Of a DNA stretch of 64,000 bases, positions 22,600-32,214 are shown one piece after another. The stretch is from Monomorium pharaonis (Eukaryota; Arthropoda; Insecta; Hymenoptera; Formicidae). Location of the stretch: positions 10,001 to 74,000 of the forward strand of contig NC_050474.1 in assembly GCF_013373865.1 (NCBI RefSeq), read 5' to 3'. Positions within the stretch are counted from its first letter, which is position 1; each line of letters starts with the position of its first letter. A model generated the notes under the pieces. The model worked only from the letters and a program-made list of their open reading frames with translations, made no database searches and was not told the DNA's origin. The position numbers and the translations under genes were made by a program.

Positions 22600-24660
22600 T
22601 CTGCCTCTGTTTGCAACGTGAACCTATAGAAATTTATTTGTAATTACAATGTTTGTCCGTTTCTGTCCACATTCTGAACGCACCGAGTGTAGACAGTATC
22701 TATCCGTAATTACCGATGCTACATCCATCTGCCTCTGTTTGCAACGACAACATATAGCAATTTATTTGTAATTACGGATATGCGTTCACGATATGAATAG
22801 AAACCGATCAAAATCATATCCGTAATTACAACTAAATTCCTATAGGTTGACGTTACAAACAGAGGCAGGTGGATGTAGCATCCGTAATTACGGATAGATA
22901 CTGTCTACACTCGGTGCGTTCAGAATGTGGACAGAAACGGATAAACATTGTATCTGTAATTACAAATAAATTCCTATAGGTTGACGTTGCAAACAGAGGC
23001 AGGTGGATGTAGCATCCGTAATTACGGATAGATACTGTCTACACTCGGTGCGTTCAGAATGTGGACAGAAACGGATAAACATTGTATCTGTAATTACAAA
23101 TAAATTCCTATAGGTTGACGTTGCAAACAGAGGCAGGTGTATGTAGCATCCGTAATTACGGATAGATACTGTCTACACTCGGTGCGTTCAGAATGTGGAC
23201 AGAAACGGATAAACATTGTATCCGTAATTACAAATAAATTCCTATAGGTTGACGTTGCAAACAGAGGCAGGTGTATGTAGCATCCGTAATTACGGATAGA
23301 TACTGTCTACACTCGGTGCGTTCAGAATGTGGACAGAAACGGATAAACATTGTATCCGTAATTACAAATAAATTCCTATAGGTTGACGTTGCAAACAGAG
23401 GCAGGTGTATGTAGCATCCGTAATTACGGATAGATACTGTCTACACTCGGTGCGTTCAGAATGTGGACAGAAACGGATAAACATTGTATCCGTAATTACA
23501 AATAAATTCCTATAGGTTGACGTTGCAAACAGAGGCAGGTGTATGTAGCATCCGTAATTACGGATAGATACTGTCTACACTCGGTGCGTTCAGAATGTGG
23601 ACAGAAACGGATAAACATTGTATCCGTAATTACAAATAAATTCCTATAGGTTGACGTTGCAAACAGAGGCAGGTGTATGTAGCATCCGTAATTACGGATA
23701 GATACTGTCTACACTCGGTGCGTTCAGAATGTGGACAGAAACGGATAAACATTGTATCCGTAATTACAAATAAATTCCTATAGGTTGACGTTGCAAACAG
23801 AGGCAGGTGTATGTAGCATCCGTAATTACGGATAGATACTGTCTACACTCGGTGCGTTCAGAATGTGGACAGAAACGGATAAACATTGTATCCGTAATTA
23901 CAAATAAATTCCTATAGGTTGACATTGCAAACAGAGGCAGGTGGATGTAGCATCCGTAATTACAGATAGATACTGTCTACACTCGGTGCGTTCAGAATGT
24001 GGACAGAAACGGATAAACATTGTATCCGTAATTACAAATAAATTCCTATAGGTTGACGTTGCAAACAGAGGCAGGTGGATGTAGCATCCGTAATTACGGA
24101 TAGATACTGTCTACACTCGGTGCGTTCAGAATGTGGACAAAAGCGGATAAACATTGTATCCGTAATTACAAATAAATTCCTATAGGTTGACGTTGCAAAC
24201 AGAGGCAGGTGGATGTAGCATCCATAATTACGGATAGATACTGTCTACACTCGGTGCGTTCAGAATGTGGACAGAAACGGATAAACATTGTATCCGTAAT
24301 TACAAATAAATTCCTATAGGTTGACGTTGCAAACAGAGGCAGGTGGATGTAGCATTCGTAATTACGAATAGATACTGTCTACACTCGGTGCGTTCAGAAT
24401 GTGGACAAAAGCGGATAAACATTGTATCCGTAATTACAAATAAATTCCTATAGGTTGACGTTGCAAACAGAGGCAGGTGGATGTAGTATCCGTAATTACG
24501 GATAGATACTGCCTACACTCGGTGCGTTCAGAATGTGGACAGAAACGGATAAACATTGTATCCGTAATTACAAATAAATTCCTATAAGTTGACGTTGCAA
24601 ACAGAGGCAGGTGGATATAGCATCCGTAATTGCAGACAGATATCGTCAGCATTTGATGCA
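22600..24660 (+). repeat. Right subterminal tandem array, 134-bp unit x~14
   Basis: The phrase CCTATAGGTTGACGTT recurs about every 134 bp from 22840 to 24587, giving about 14 units. Each unit holds AGAAACGGATAAACATTG, TATCCGTAATTAC and the perfect palindrome TCCGTAATTACGGA within CATCCGTAATTACGGATA. The copies are nearly identical in the middle and diverge towards both edges. At 22600-22800 part of the unit runs in the opposite orientation, so the array flips at its inner edge. It shares the CGGATA/TATCCG core with the left array but no longer similarity that I can see. Confidence 0.95.
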
Positions 24661-24899
24661 TACAGGTTGCAAACAAAAACGGACAGAATTTATATCTGCA
24701 AAAACTTATAAATGCGGATATATGGATAAATTACTGATACATACAGTTACACGCTGTTGCAATTTCTGACTGCATTTGCGAATGCGATAGTGTTGCTTAT
24801 AGAAACCGATAGTAGTTGAGTCTTTTCTTTAAGCTTACAGATACAACGTATAGGATTCCGTTAAAAACTGTTAGAAATTCTATCTTTTTCTAACTGTTT
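24661..24899. other. Spacer between right array and terminal repeat
   Basis: Non-coding, with scattered degenerate motifs (AAACGGACAG, TGCGGATATATGGATA). No unit of the array is complete here. Confidence 0.6.
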
Positions 24900-24931
24900 C
24901 TATCTGTTTCTAATAGAAATTTTTACCAGGG
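24900..24931 (-). repeat. Right terminal inverted repeat
   Basis: Ends AATTTTTACCAGGG, the reverse complement of the left end, with ATAGAAA and TATCTGTTTC extending the match. On the minus strand its TGGTAA supplies the stop codon that truncates pol. Confidence 0.9.
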
Positions 24932-24933
24932 GT

Positions 24934-27565
24934 GACATGAGAGGGCGGACTTCAGAGTGCGGTGCCAACGCTCTAATATGCCATTAGAGGCGGGATGATA
25001 TGGTGAAGTTCTCGTTCGTTTGCATCCTATGAGATTAGTTAGGACTCTAAAAAGCTCTGCTTCAAACTGAGTACCCTGGTCAGTTGTGATAATTCTTGGA
25101 GCGCCAAACCTTGAAATCCACGCTGAGAAAAAGGCTTTTGCAACAGATTCGGCCGTTGCTTCAACAAGTGGAACTGCTTCTGGCCATCTGGTGTATCGGT
25201 CCATCATAGTGAGACAATACCTGTAATTACTAACTATAGGTAAGGGTCCAATGATGTCTAAATGTACCTGATTGAATCTTTCATCCGGAATTGCGATTTT
25301 GTCGGGGATGTGTTTGATATGCCGATGAACCTTGGCCCTTTGACATGGGAGGCATGTTTTCACCCAGTATGTAATATCTTTGTTCATATTAGGCCACACG
25401 AACTTTTGACGGATCTGGTGTCGTGTTGATCTTCCGCTTGGATGTGCCATGTTGTGGACGGTATTAAAAATCCTTTTGCGTAAAGCTTCTGGAATGTAGG
25501 GTTTGATTGCTTCCTCGGTACACTCGCAGTATATTGGATGTGGTGAGTTGGGCAAAGTAAATTGTCGTAACTTTAAGTTTGTTTTTCCGTCCAAGATTTC
25601 TTTTAATTCTTCATCGTGTTGTTGTTTTTCAGCTAGTTCTTCTGTGGAGACGATCACTGGGCATTCTATTGCTGCAATTCGTGAAAGTGCGTCTGCTGCA
25701 ACATTGTGTTCTCCTCGTAGATAAATGATGTCTGTGGTTATCTGGCTGATGAGATCTAGTTGTCTGATTTGCCTAGGTGATGCTTTATTAGCTTTTTGTT
25801 GGAAGGCAAAAATCAAAGGCTTATGATCTGTGCGAATAGTTAGTTGTCTTCCTTGCACTAAATCTTTAACATATTTGATTGCTTGATATATAGCTAGTAA
25901 TTCACGATCGTACGTGCTATAATTTCGTTGAGCACTATTGAGTTTTTTGGAGAAAAACATTAATGGCTGTGGTTTTCCTTCCACTATTTGTTCCAGTGTA
26001 GCTCCAATGGCTGTATCTGAAGCATCAGTCGTGAGAACTAGCGGTGCATCCTCTTGAGGGTGTGTGAGCATTGTAGACTCTGACAAGCTTTGTATACACT
26101 TGTCGAAAGCCCTGTTTGCTGGTTCAGTCCAGATAATTGGTCTTTTATCATTCTTTTTACTATTTTTCAGGTATTCATTAAGGATGGCTTGATCATGCGC
26201 TGCGTTTTTAATGCATCTTCTATAATAGTTTAACATACCTAAGAACCTGCGTAGTTCAACGATGGTTTTAGGTTTTGGATAGTTGGCAATAGCTTTTATC
26301 TTTTCAGGTAAGGGTTCAATTCCTTGGTTAGATATCCGATAACCCAAAAAGTCGACTTGTTCTTTCCCAAAGGTGCATTTGGAAGTATTAATAGTAACTC
26401 CTGCATTTTGTAGTCTTTTAAAAACTTCTTGTAGATGTTGAACATGTTGCTCTGGTGTTTTTGATGCAATGAGGATATCATCCACGTAGCAGTATACATA
26501 ATCCAGGTCTTGAAAGATGGAATTCATATAGCGCTGGAAAGTTTGCGCCGCGTTTTTGAGTCCAAAAGGCATTGCTATAAATTCAAACAAGCCAAATGGT
26601 GTGATAACGGCGGTTTTTAGTATGTCCTCTTCGGCCAATGGGATATTATAGTATGCTTTTACTAAGTCGATGGTAGAGAAAATATTTCTGCCATGCAGAC
26701 CGTGCGTAAAATCGTGGATATGAGGTAGCGGGTATTTGTCAGGTACTGTAATGGCATTTAATCCGCGATAATCGCCACATGGGCGCCAAACTCCAGTTGT
26801 CTTTTTCGGAACAAGATGTAACGGTGAGGCCCAAGGACTGCTGGAGGGTCTGCAAATTCCTGCTTCGATGAGATATGTAAACTCGGCTTTCGCTATCTTT
26901 AGTTTCTCTGGTGGTAGCCTACGGAAAGGTTGTGCCACTGGAGGTCCTTTGGTGATAATATGATGTGCCACTCCGTGTGATTTAACTGTAGGAGGTTGTG
27001 ATGGCTTTGTTAATCCTGGAAATTCAGCGAGTAATTTGTAAAAATGTGAATCCGGTCTGATTGTGGAAATTGTTGTGTGGGATTTTGAAATTAATTGTCC
27101 CTTGCACTCCATTCCTGTGATGTTGTCCTGGATGTTTCTTTTGCGGAGGTTAACTGACAAATTATAGTGGTACAAGAAATCAGCTCCCATTATTGGTGTT
27201 GATACATTGGCTACGCAAAATGTCCATGTAAGCGACCGTTTCAAACCTAGGTTAAGTGTGAGTATTCTCTCTCCGTAGGTCTTAATGGGTAGCCCGTTAG
27301 CTGCGTACAGTTGTAATGCTGATTGTTTTGCTTTCCTGTCTATAGCTTTCTTTGGCAACAACGAGATGTCTGCACCGGTGTCTACCAAGAAACGTAATCC
27401 ACTATTTTGGTCCTTGACATGGAGCCTGCGCTGATTATAACCGTCGGATACGGCTCCTATTGCCGGCGGCTGCTGGAGTTTTCCCGTTTGGCTAAGGGAT
27501 GTTTCGAGTCGCATGGGAGTAGGCATTTCCAAGCTTTTTCGCCGAAATGCCGATGATAATAACAT
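24934..27565 (-). pseudogene. pol: gypsy-type pol: protease, RT, RNase H, integrase core (truncated by insertion)
   Basis: The open frame runs from 27565 to a stop at 24923-24925; the last codons (after the CAC at about 24934) come from the inserted transposon. In order: aspartic protease with DTGA near residue 62, reverse transcriptase with YVDD near 355, RNase H (TTDASDTAIGATL), an H-H-C-C integrase zinc finger (HNMAHPSG...CLPCQRAK), then integrase core motifs HLDIIGP, TTDQGTQF and the Glu of GILERWH. The ORF overlaps gag by 109 bp and is in the -1 frame relative to it, so a -1 frameshift is the likely expression mode; I did not find a convincing slippery heptamer. The frame is otherwise clean, so loss of function is due to the insertion alone. 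Confidence 0.92.
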
Positions 27566-28368
27566 GTAGTTTGTGATGTATCCTTTACTTTATCTTGGCT
27601 GTTGGATCTCTTATTTGTTTTGCCTCTAGATCTAGAACGTGCTCTTCTTTTTCCTATAGCGGCTACGGACTTAGTGAGTTTACTGATTTGATTGTTTAAA
27701 GTCTGCATAGAGTCCGGCTGCGAGACACTTGTTGTAGCTATGGTGCCGTGACCTGCTCCTCTGTCGTGTGCTTTATCGGCACAAGCTGCGAGTTTGTCAA
27801 GGCTTACCTCATCTAACACAGCTAACAATTCTTGGATTCTGGGAGGGAGTCTTTGAAGCCATAACGTCCTTAACATGCTATCGGTAACGTTTGTGCCTGC
27901 CAGCGTACGCATTTCCCTTAATAAAACGGAAGGGGTCTTGTCACCCAATTCCGTGGCATCGAGCAATGTCCGCATTTGTTTTTCGAGGGAATCTGAAAAA
28001 CGTTCTATTAGTGTGGCTTTAAGTGTTTCATATTTACCTATCGTTGGCGGTTGTTCCAGGATGTCGGCTACTGCAATCATCGAATGTTCGTCAAGATGTC
28101 TGACGACTGCACTATATTTGATCTCGTCTGAGCGTATGCGGTAGGCAGTAAATTCGCATTCAATGGCCGCGAACCATAATTTTGGCCGATTTCGCCAGAA
28201 TGCAGCCAATTTCACGTTGCGGAATTCATTTGCTTGAATTTCAACGGGTGTGATTATGTTATCTTGCATATCCTCCGTAGTTTGCTTGTCCCTTGGAGAG
28301 GTATTACCCGATTTTTCACTTCCCGAGGCTTGCTTGGGCGAATGGTCGACCGGCATGTTTACTTGCAA
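27457..28368 (-). CDS. gag: gypsy-type gag polyprotein
   Basis: A 303-residue ORF starting 79 bp inside the 5' LTR. The region around residues 50-190 (FWRNRPKLWFAAIECEF ... TLWLQRLPPRIQELL) is the capsid-like part of Ty3/gypsy Gag. A basic Arg/Ser/Lys-rich stretch and one Cys/His cluster (CYYHRHFGEKAWKC) near the C-terminus suggest nucleic-acid binding. No stop or frameshift is seen. Confidence 0.88.
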   Translation of the reverse strand: MQVNMPVDHSPKQASGSEKSGNTSPRDKQTTEDMQDNIITPVEIQANEFRNVKLAAFWRNRPKLWFAAIECEFTAYRIRSDEIKYSAVVRHLDEHSMIAVADILEQPPTIGKYETLKATLIERFSDSLEKQMRTLLDATELGDKTPSVLLREMRTLAGTNVTDSMLRTLWLQRLPPRIQELLAVLDEVSLDKLAACADKAHDRGAGHGTIATTSVSQPDSMQTLNNQISKLTKSVAAIGKRRARSRSRGKTNKRSNSQDKVKDTSQTTCYYHRHFGEKAWKCLLPCDSKHPLAKRENSSSRRQ

Positions 28369-28446
28369 AATTTTTTTGAGGCGAGAAAGATGTTCGTGTC
28401 AATCGTTATCTCATTCGAATTACTTTCGTCGCGGTCACCAGTTTTA

Positions 28447-28670
28447 TGTAGCGTATTCGCAGGGTAAGATAAAACGAATGGATTTTCATAAAACACTTTA
28501 CTTCTTACTTTATTCGTGAATATTGTTACAGAAGATTTCTTTTAACTCGCCTTACTTAAAACCTACTACTGAAACTCAAGACTAGCTACTCTATCTATAC
28601 TCTTTCTAGGGGGATTTCGCCTTGGCCAATCAGGCCCGTGGACAAGTTGATTGAGCGCTGCAACGCCACA
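28447..28670 (-). repeat. 5' LTR of the gypsy-type element
   Basis: Identical by eye to 5956-6179. The plus-strand CCTC following it matches the CCTC before the other LTR. Confidence 0.95.
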
Positions 28671-29200
28671 CCTCTTTCGATCCCTAAACCCTGACACATT
28701 TGAGGAGTAGTATATTTTCTTTGATTGCGCGCAGCAGAAGCGGCGACGAGCAGGAGTGCGGTGACAAACGACGAACGACACGACAGCAACGACTACGACG
28801 ACGATAGTTGCGCCGCAATTACGTTTTGGCTGGTTTTGGCAGGCAGCAGGATTAGCAGGACGGTCTGTAGCTGTGGCGAGTGGTGGCGTATCGTCGCGAG
28901 GGACAACGAAGAAAGAGTTTCGACCGATTATATCTGATTATATCCAATTATATCCTGTGTGGCTATCACTACCGTGGCTACTACCTTCTCTTGCCTTCTC
29001 TCTTCTACTTACTGCTTCATCGTCCATTTGTCGCCGCTTTTCACCCTTGACTCGTTCGCGAATTGCGCGAGCGTGCGCGCAAATGTTTATTAATTAATCG
29101 GTAAATTTTAGTGTTTTGAATTTTCACGACGTTACTTACGTAAATGAACGTTACTCGACGTTACTGTTTTTCAAACGATTAAAAGTTTTTTCTTCATCAA
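28671..29200 (+). promoter_or_regulatory. GC-richer, CpG-rich stretch: candidate promoter / 5' UTR exon of the inositol synthase gene
   Basis: From 28700 to about 29090 the sequence is clearly richer in G+C and CpG (CGGCGACGAGC, ACGACGACGATAG, GCGCGAGCGTGCGCGC) than its surroundings. No convincing coding exon is present. A splice acceptor TTTTAG at 30649-30654 sits 23 bp before the inositol synthase ATG, suggesting a 5' UTR intron whose upstream exon could lie here. The retrotransposon landed at its left edge. Confidence 0.4.
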
Positions 29201-29331
29201 ACACGTAACTGTCGAGATTGTAAGTATTAATTGTAAATGACACGACCATTTTCGAGAAAATCTGAAAATCGGTCATTAATCTTCTCAAGGGATGATTTTT
29301 TCCGTGCTCATGAGCATACGAAAATGTCTTA

Positions 29332-29474
29332 GGCCTGTTTCTACCAACGTAGATTAACTTTAATCTCTGTTTAATTTACTTAATTGTTATCTCATTCTAA
29401 GTTCCAAAAATTAAAAAGAGATAAAGAATAAGTTAATCCAAAATTAAAGTTAATCTACGTTGGTAGAAATAGAC
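29332..29474. repeat. Palindromic MITE with TAGGCCTGTTTCTACC ends
   Basis: CTACCAACGTAGATTAACTT at the left pairs with AAGTTAATCTACGTTGGTAG at the right. Confidence 0.8.
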
Positions 29475-29477
29475 CTT

Positions 29478-29698
29478 AGGGTCGGTTGTTCCAACTTGTT
29501 GGTAAATTTACCTATCAGGTAAATATATGTTTGTCTTTATTTATTTAAAAAAAGAAATAAAAATAAACACATGCTTACCTGGTAAACTTACCTATCAGAT
29601 AAATATATGTGTCTTTATTTATTTAAAAAAAGAAATGAAGATGACGTATGCGTACCTAGTAGGTATGTTTACTAAAAAGTTGGAACAACTGGTCCTTA
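29478..29698. repeat. Inverted-repeat element with GTTGTTCCAAC ends
   Basis: GGTTGTTCCAACTTGTTGGT pairs with AAAAAGTTGGAACAACTGG; an inner stretch (ACCTATCAGGTAAATATATG and TTTATTTATTTAAAAAAAGA) is repeated in tandem. Confidence 0.7.
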
Positions 29699-30297
29699 AG
29701 CGAGGTCTACAATACATTAAGCATGGAGTAAGGCGTAAGAGTAGGTTTAAGCAGGCGTAAGAACGCCACTTCCGGCGTAAGAGAGCTGGCGTAACGGCGT
29801 AAGCGAAATAAATTAATTTTATTTCCTACTCTTACTTTTACGCTTACGCTGTTACACTCAGCCAATCAGAGCAGTGTGTTTCCTATTCTTGACATTGCTA
29901 ATTGGCCGTATTTCTTACGCGTATTTTATCGTTCTAGATAAAACTATTGTGAGCAACTTACGACAAAATCGTTACTCCTACTCTTACGCCTTACTCTATG
30001 CTTACTCCGTGTATTGTAGATCTCGCTTTAAACGTGGTCTGCAATACATGGAGTAAGCGTGGAGTAAGAAGTAACGGTAGATGTAAAGGCGTAAGCGAAA
30101 TAAATTAATTTTATTTCCTACTCCTACTCCATCTTTTACGCATTACGCTCGGCCAATTAGAGCGCAGGAATAGCCGCGAACAGTCCAAATAATGCCATTT
30201 GTTTTATAAAATCGTAGAAAATTATATGGCAAATCGTTACTCTTACTCTTACTCCTTACTCTACGGTTACTTCATATATTGTAGACCACGCTTTACG
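29697..30297. repeat. Two adjacent inverted-repeat elements, 'ggagtaag' family
   Basis: The first (29697-30032) runs from AAGCGAGGTCTACAATAC to GTATTGTAGATCTCGCTT, the second (30033-30297) from AACGTGGTCTGCAATAC to TATTGTAGACCACGCTTT. Both contain GGAGTAAG, GCGTAAG and TTTATTTCCTACTC. A related copy lies at 62451-62609. Confidence 0.8.
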
Positions 30298-30433
30298 CAT
30301 ATCGAAAATCCACGCATGAGTGTGGAACGTCTATTTTCACTCTGAGATAACCTGAATAATTTGAACCTAACCCGTAGTCTACCATTTTCCAAAAATATTT
30401 GCTTGGACGACCAGTGATAGCTGTCCCCCCCCT

Positions 30434-30472
<39 letters not shown>

Positions 30473-30484
30473 ACCGGCAGTGAC

Positions 30485-30606
30485 ATTGTATGCTTTCCAG
30501 CAAGACACAGTGTAACACAGTGTCCATTAGTGTGAGAAAGAACATATCAGTATGTCTCACTCACACTAGTGGACACTGTGTTACACTGTGTCTTGCTGAA
30601 AAGCAC
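30485..30606. repeat. Palindromic MITE with AGCAAGACACAGTG arms
   Basis: CAGCAAGACACAGTGTAACA pairs with TGTTACACTGTGTCTTGCTG, about 120 bp, ending about 70 bp before the coding start of the inositol synthase gene. Confidence 0.85.
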
Positions 30607-30677
30607 ACATTGACAACTGATTACCAAAGTAGTTAATATTTCAATTCATTTTAGCTTGTTCTTCGTCGTTACTGGAG

Positions 30678-31959
30678 ATGGCGAGTTTGAAGGTGCGCGT
30701 CAACTCGCCAAGGGTGCACTACTCGGAGGATTTCATCGAGGCGGAGTATGAGTATCAGACGGCTAAGGTGGTCGAGGCCGAAGCCGACGAGTACGGTCGA
30801 AATACCTACACGGTGAGAATTTATTATCCATTTATCGATCCACTCGTCTGTCCAGTTGTCACGAACGTGTCACTGATACCCATGCCGGTTGATATTGGCT
30901 CTACTCGTTCAACTAGCACTCTCTTTCTTATCTAACAAATGAAACAATTGACAAAGCTTTTCATTGCCTTCACTGTTAATGATTATAAACGATCCTTTTA
31001 TATACACCTTCGACCCTACAACGACCGAAAATAAAAAGATGTAGAAGTGTCTTAAAGATTAATTATTTTTCTCTTCAAAATTATAAATTGTTTTTTTTAA
31101 GTCTCACAAAAGCATAATTTTCAAGTTAATAATTATGATATTTATTTTTAATTTACAGTTTTTATTCAGGTTGATGTTAATATATGATAGCTATGATAAA
31201 AGTTGACGAATTGCTACAACAAACGATTTTTCAAATATTTTCATTAAAAAGATATGACACAAGTAAATATGTCATGAATTATGATGAAAAAATGTATAGT
31301 TGAAAGGACAGTCTTTTACGACACACACGCCCGCCCATAACACACATAAAATTCTCTCTTCATTGATTAATTCCAACTTTTACAAGTTCTTTGTCTTGCT
31401 TTCAAATCTTTGCACTTGTGATTTTTTTGTCACATTTTGATACAACAGTGTGATTAAGAAAAATATTGCACGCACCATCCTTTATATGTAGGTAATAAAT
31501 TTTGAAATATATTGTAATATTGTACATGTAAGTGATATTGCAAAGTAAGATTGTTCTATATCATTCTAAAAGGCTTCTATAAGATCGATCCTTCCCAGAT
31601 AGCACAAAATATTATCATAAATATTTATAAATATTTTATTTTCAAAAAATATTTTTTAAAGATTATATAATTATTTTTATAAACCATTTAGAAATAATAC
31701 AAAAATTATTATCAACAATATATAGAATATATTTTTAAAATGTACTGAAAAATATTTATGGTATATAAACTTGAAATATTTTTTATATTCTTTGATAATA
31801 ATGGTATAAATATTTATTTTAAATATTTTCGTAAATGTTTGTCATAATTTTTTTTATACCTGACAAACTTGGACATAAAAATATGTACAAAATATTTATT
31901 ATAAATATTTTTCCTTATAAATATTTTGTGCTATCTGGGTTATAAGGATAACAATGGTC

Positions 31960-32012
<53 letters not shown>

Positions 32013-32138
32013 AGTTTTTAGTTTTTTTAAATTGTTTTATCAAATTGTTATTTTATTTGTCCTGGGGCGCTGGGGCATTATTACAATAAATCTAATCTAA
32101 TCTAATCTAATCTAATCTAATCTAATCTAATCTCTCTC

Positions 32139-32214
<76 letters not shown>

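Larger units (their letters stand above)
6744..24931. mobile_element. 18.2-kb Tnp2/CACTA-like DNA transposon carrying a BEN-domain gene
   Basis: The ends are inverted repeats: CCCTGGTAAAAATT at 6744 and its reverse complement ending at 24931. Similarity continues for about 30 bp (ATTAGAAAC, then GGATA or AGATA). GT at 6742-6743 and 24932-24933 is the apparent target duplication, and excision with one GT restores the retrotransposon reading frame. Inside are a transposase gene on the plus strand, an 11-exon BEN-domain gene on the minus strand, tandem arrays inside both ends and several small nested elements. The transposase resembles the Tnp2 (Transposase_21) group used by CACTA/EnSpm elements, but the ends do not start CACT. 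The two genes converge on neither end: their 5' ends face each other around 17.4-18.9 kb, suggesting a shared central promoter region. Confidence 0.92.
5956..28670 (-). mobile_element. Ty3/gypsy-type LTR retrotransposon (interrupted)
   Basis: Two 224-bp LTRs bound the element (5956-6179 and 28447-28670) and are identical by eye. Each has the TG...CA ends, seen as TGTAGCG and GCCACA on the plus strand. The flanks repeat CCTC (5952-5955 and 28671-28674), a 4-bp target duplication. In its own (minus) orientation the order is LTR, a primer-binding-like TGGTGACCGCGACG a few bases inside, gag, pol, a purine tract at about 6181-6192, LTR. Without the 18.2-kb insert it would be about 4.5 kb. The domain order protease-RT-RNase H-integrase puts it in Ty3/gypsy; no env-like ORF is visible. 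Confidence 0.93.
29201..30677. other. Upstream region of the inositol synthase gene, filled with inverted-repeat elements
   Basis: Beyond the CpG-rich stretch this region is almost wholly small palindromic elements (29332-29474, 29478-29698, 29697-30032, 30033-30297, 30485-30606) plus a C/CT tract at 30422-30467. It is probably the 5' UTR intron. Confidence 0.55.

Noticed and set aside
24434..24676. Minus-strand ORF over the right array
   Set aside because: It is translation of a 134-bp tandem repeat whose frame happens to be open; no family features.
32090..32131. TAATC pentamer run as an interstitial telomere repeat
   Set aside because: The insect telomere repeat is TTAGG; this pentamer and its complement (GATTA) do not match it.
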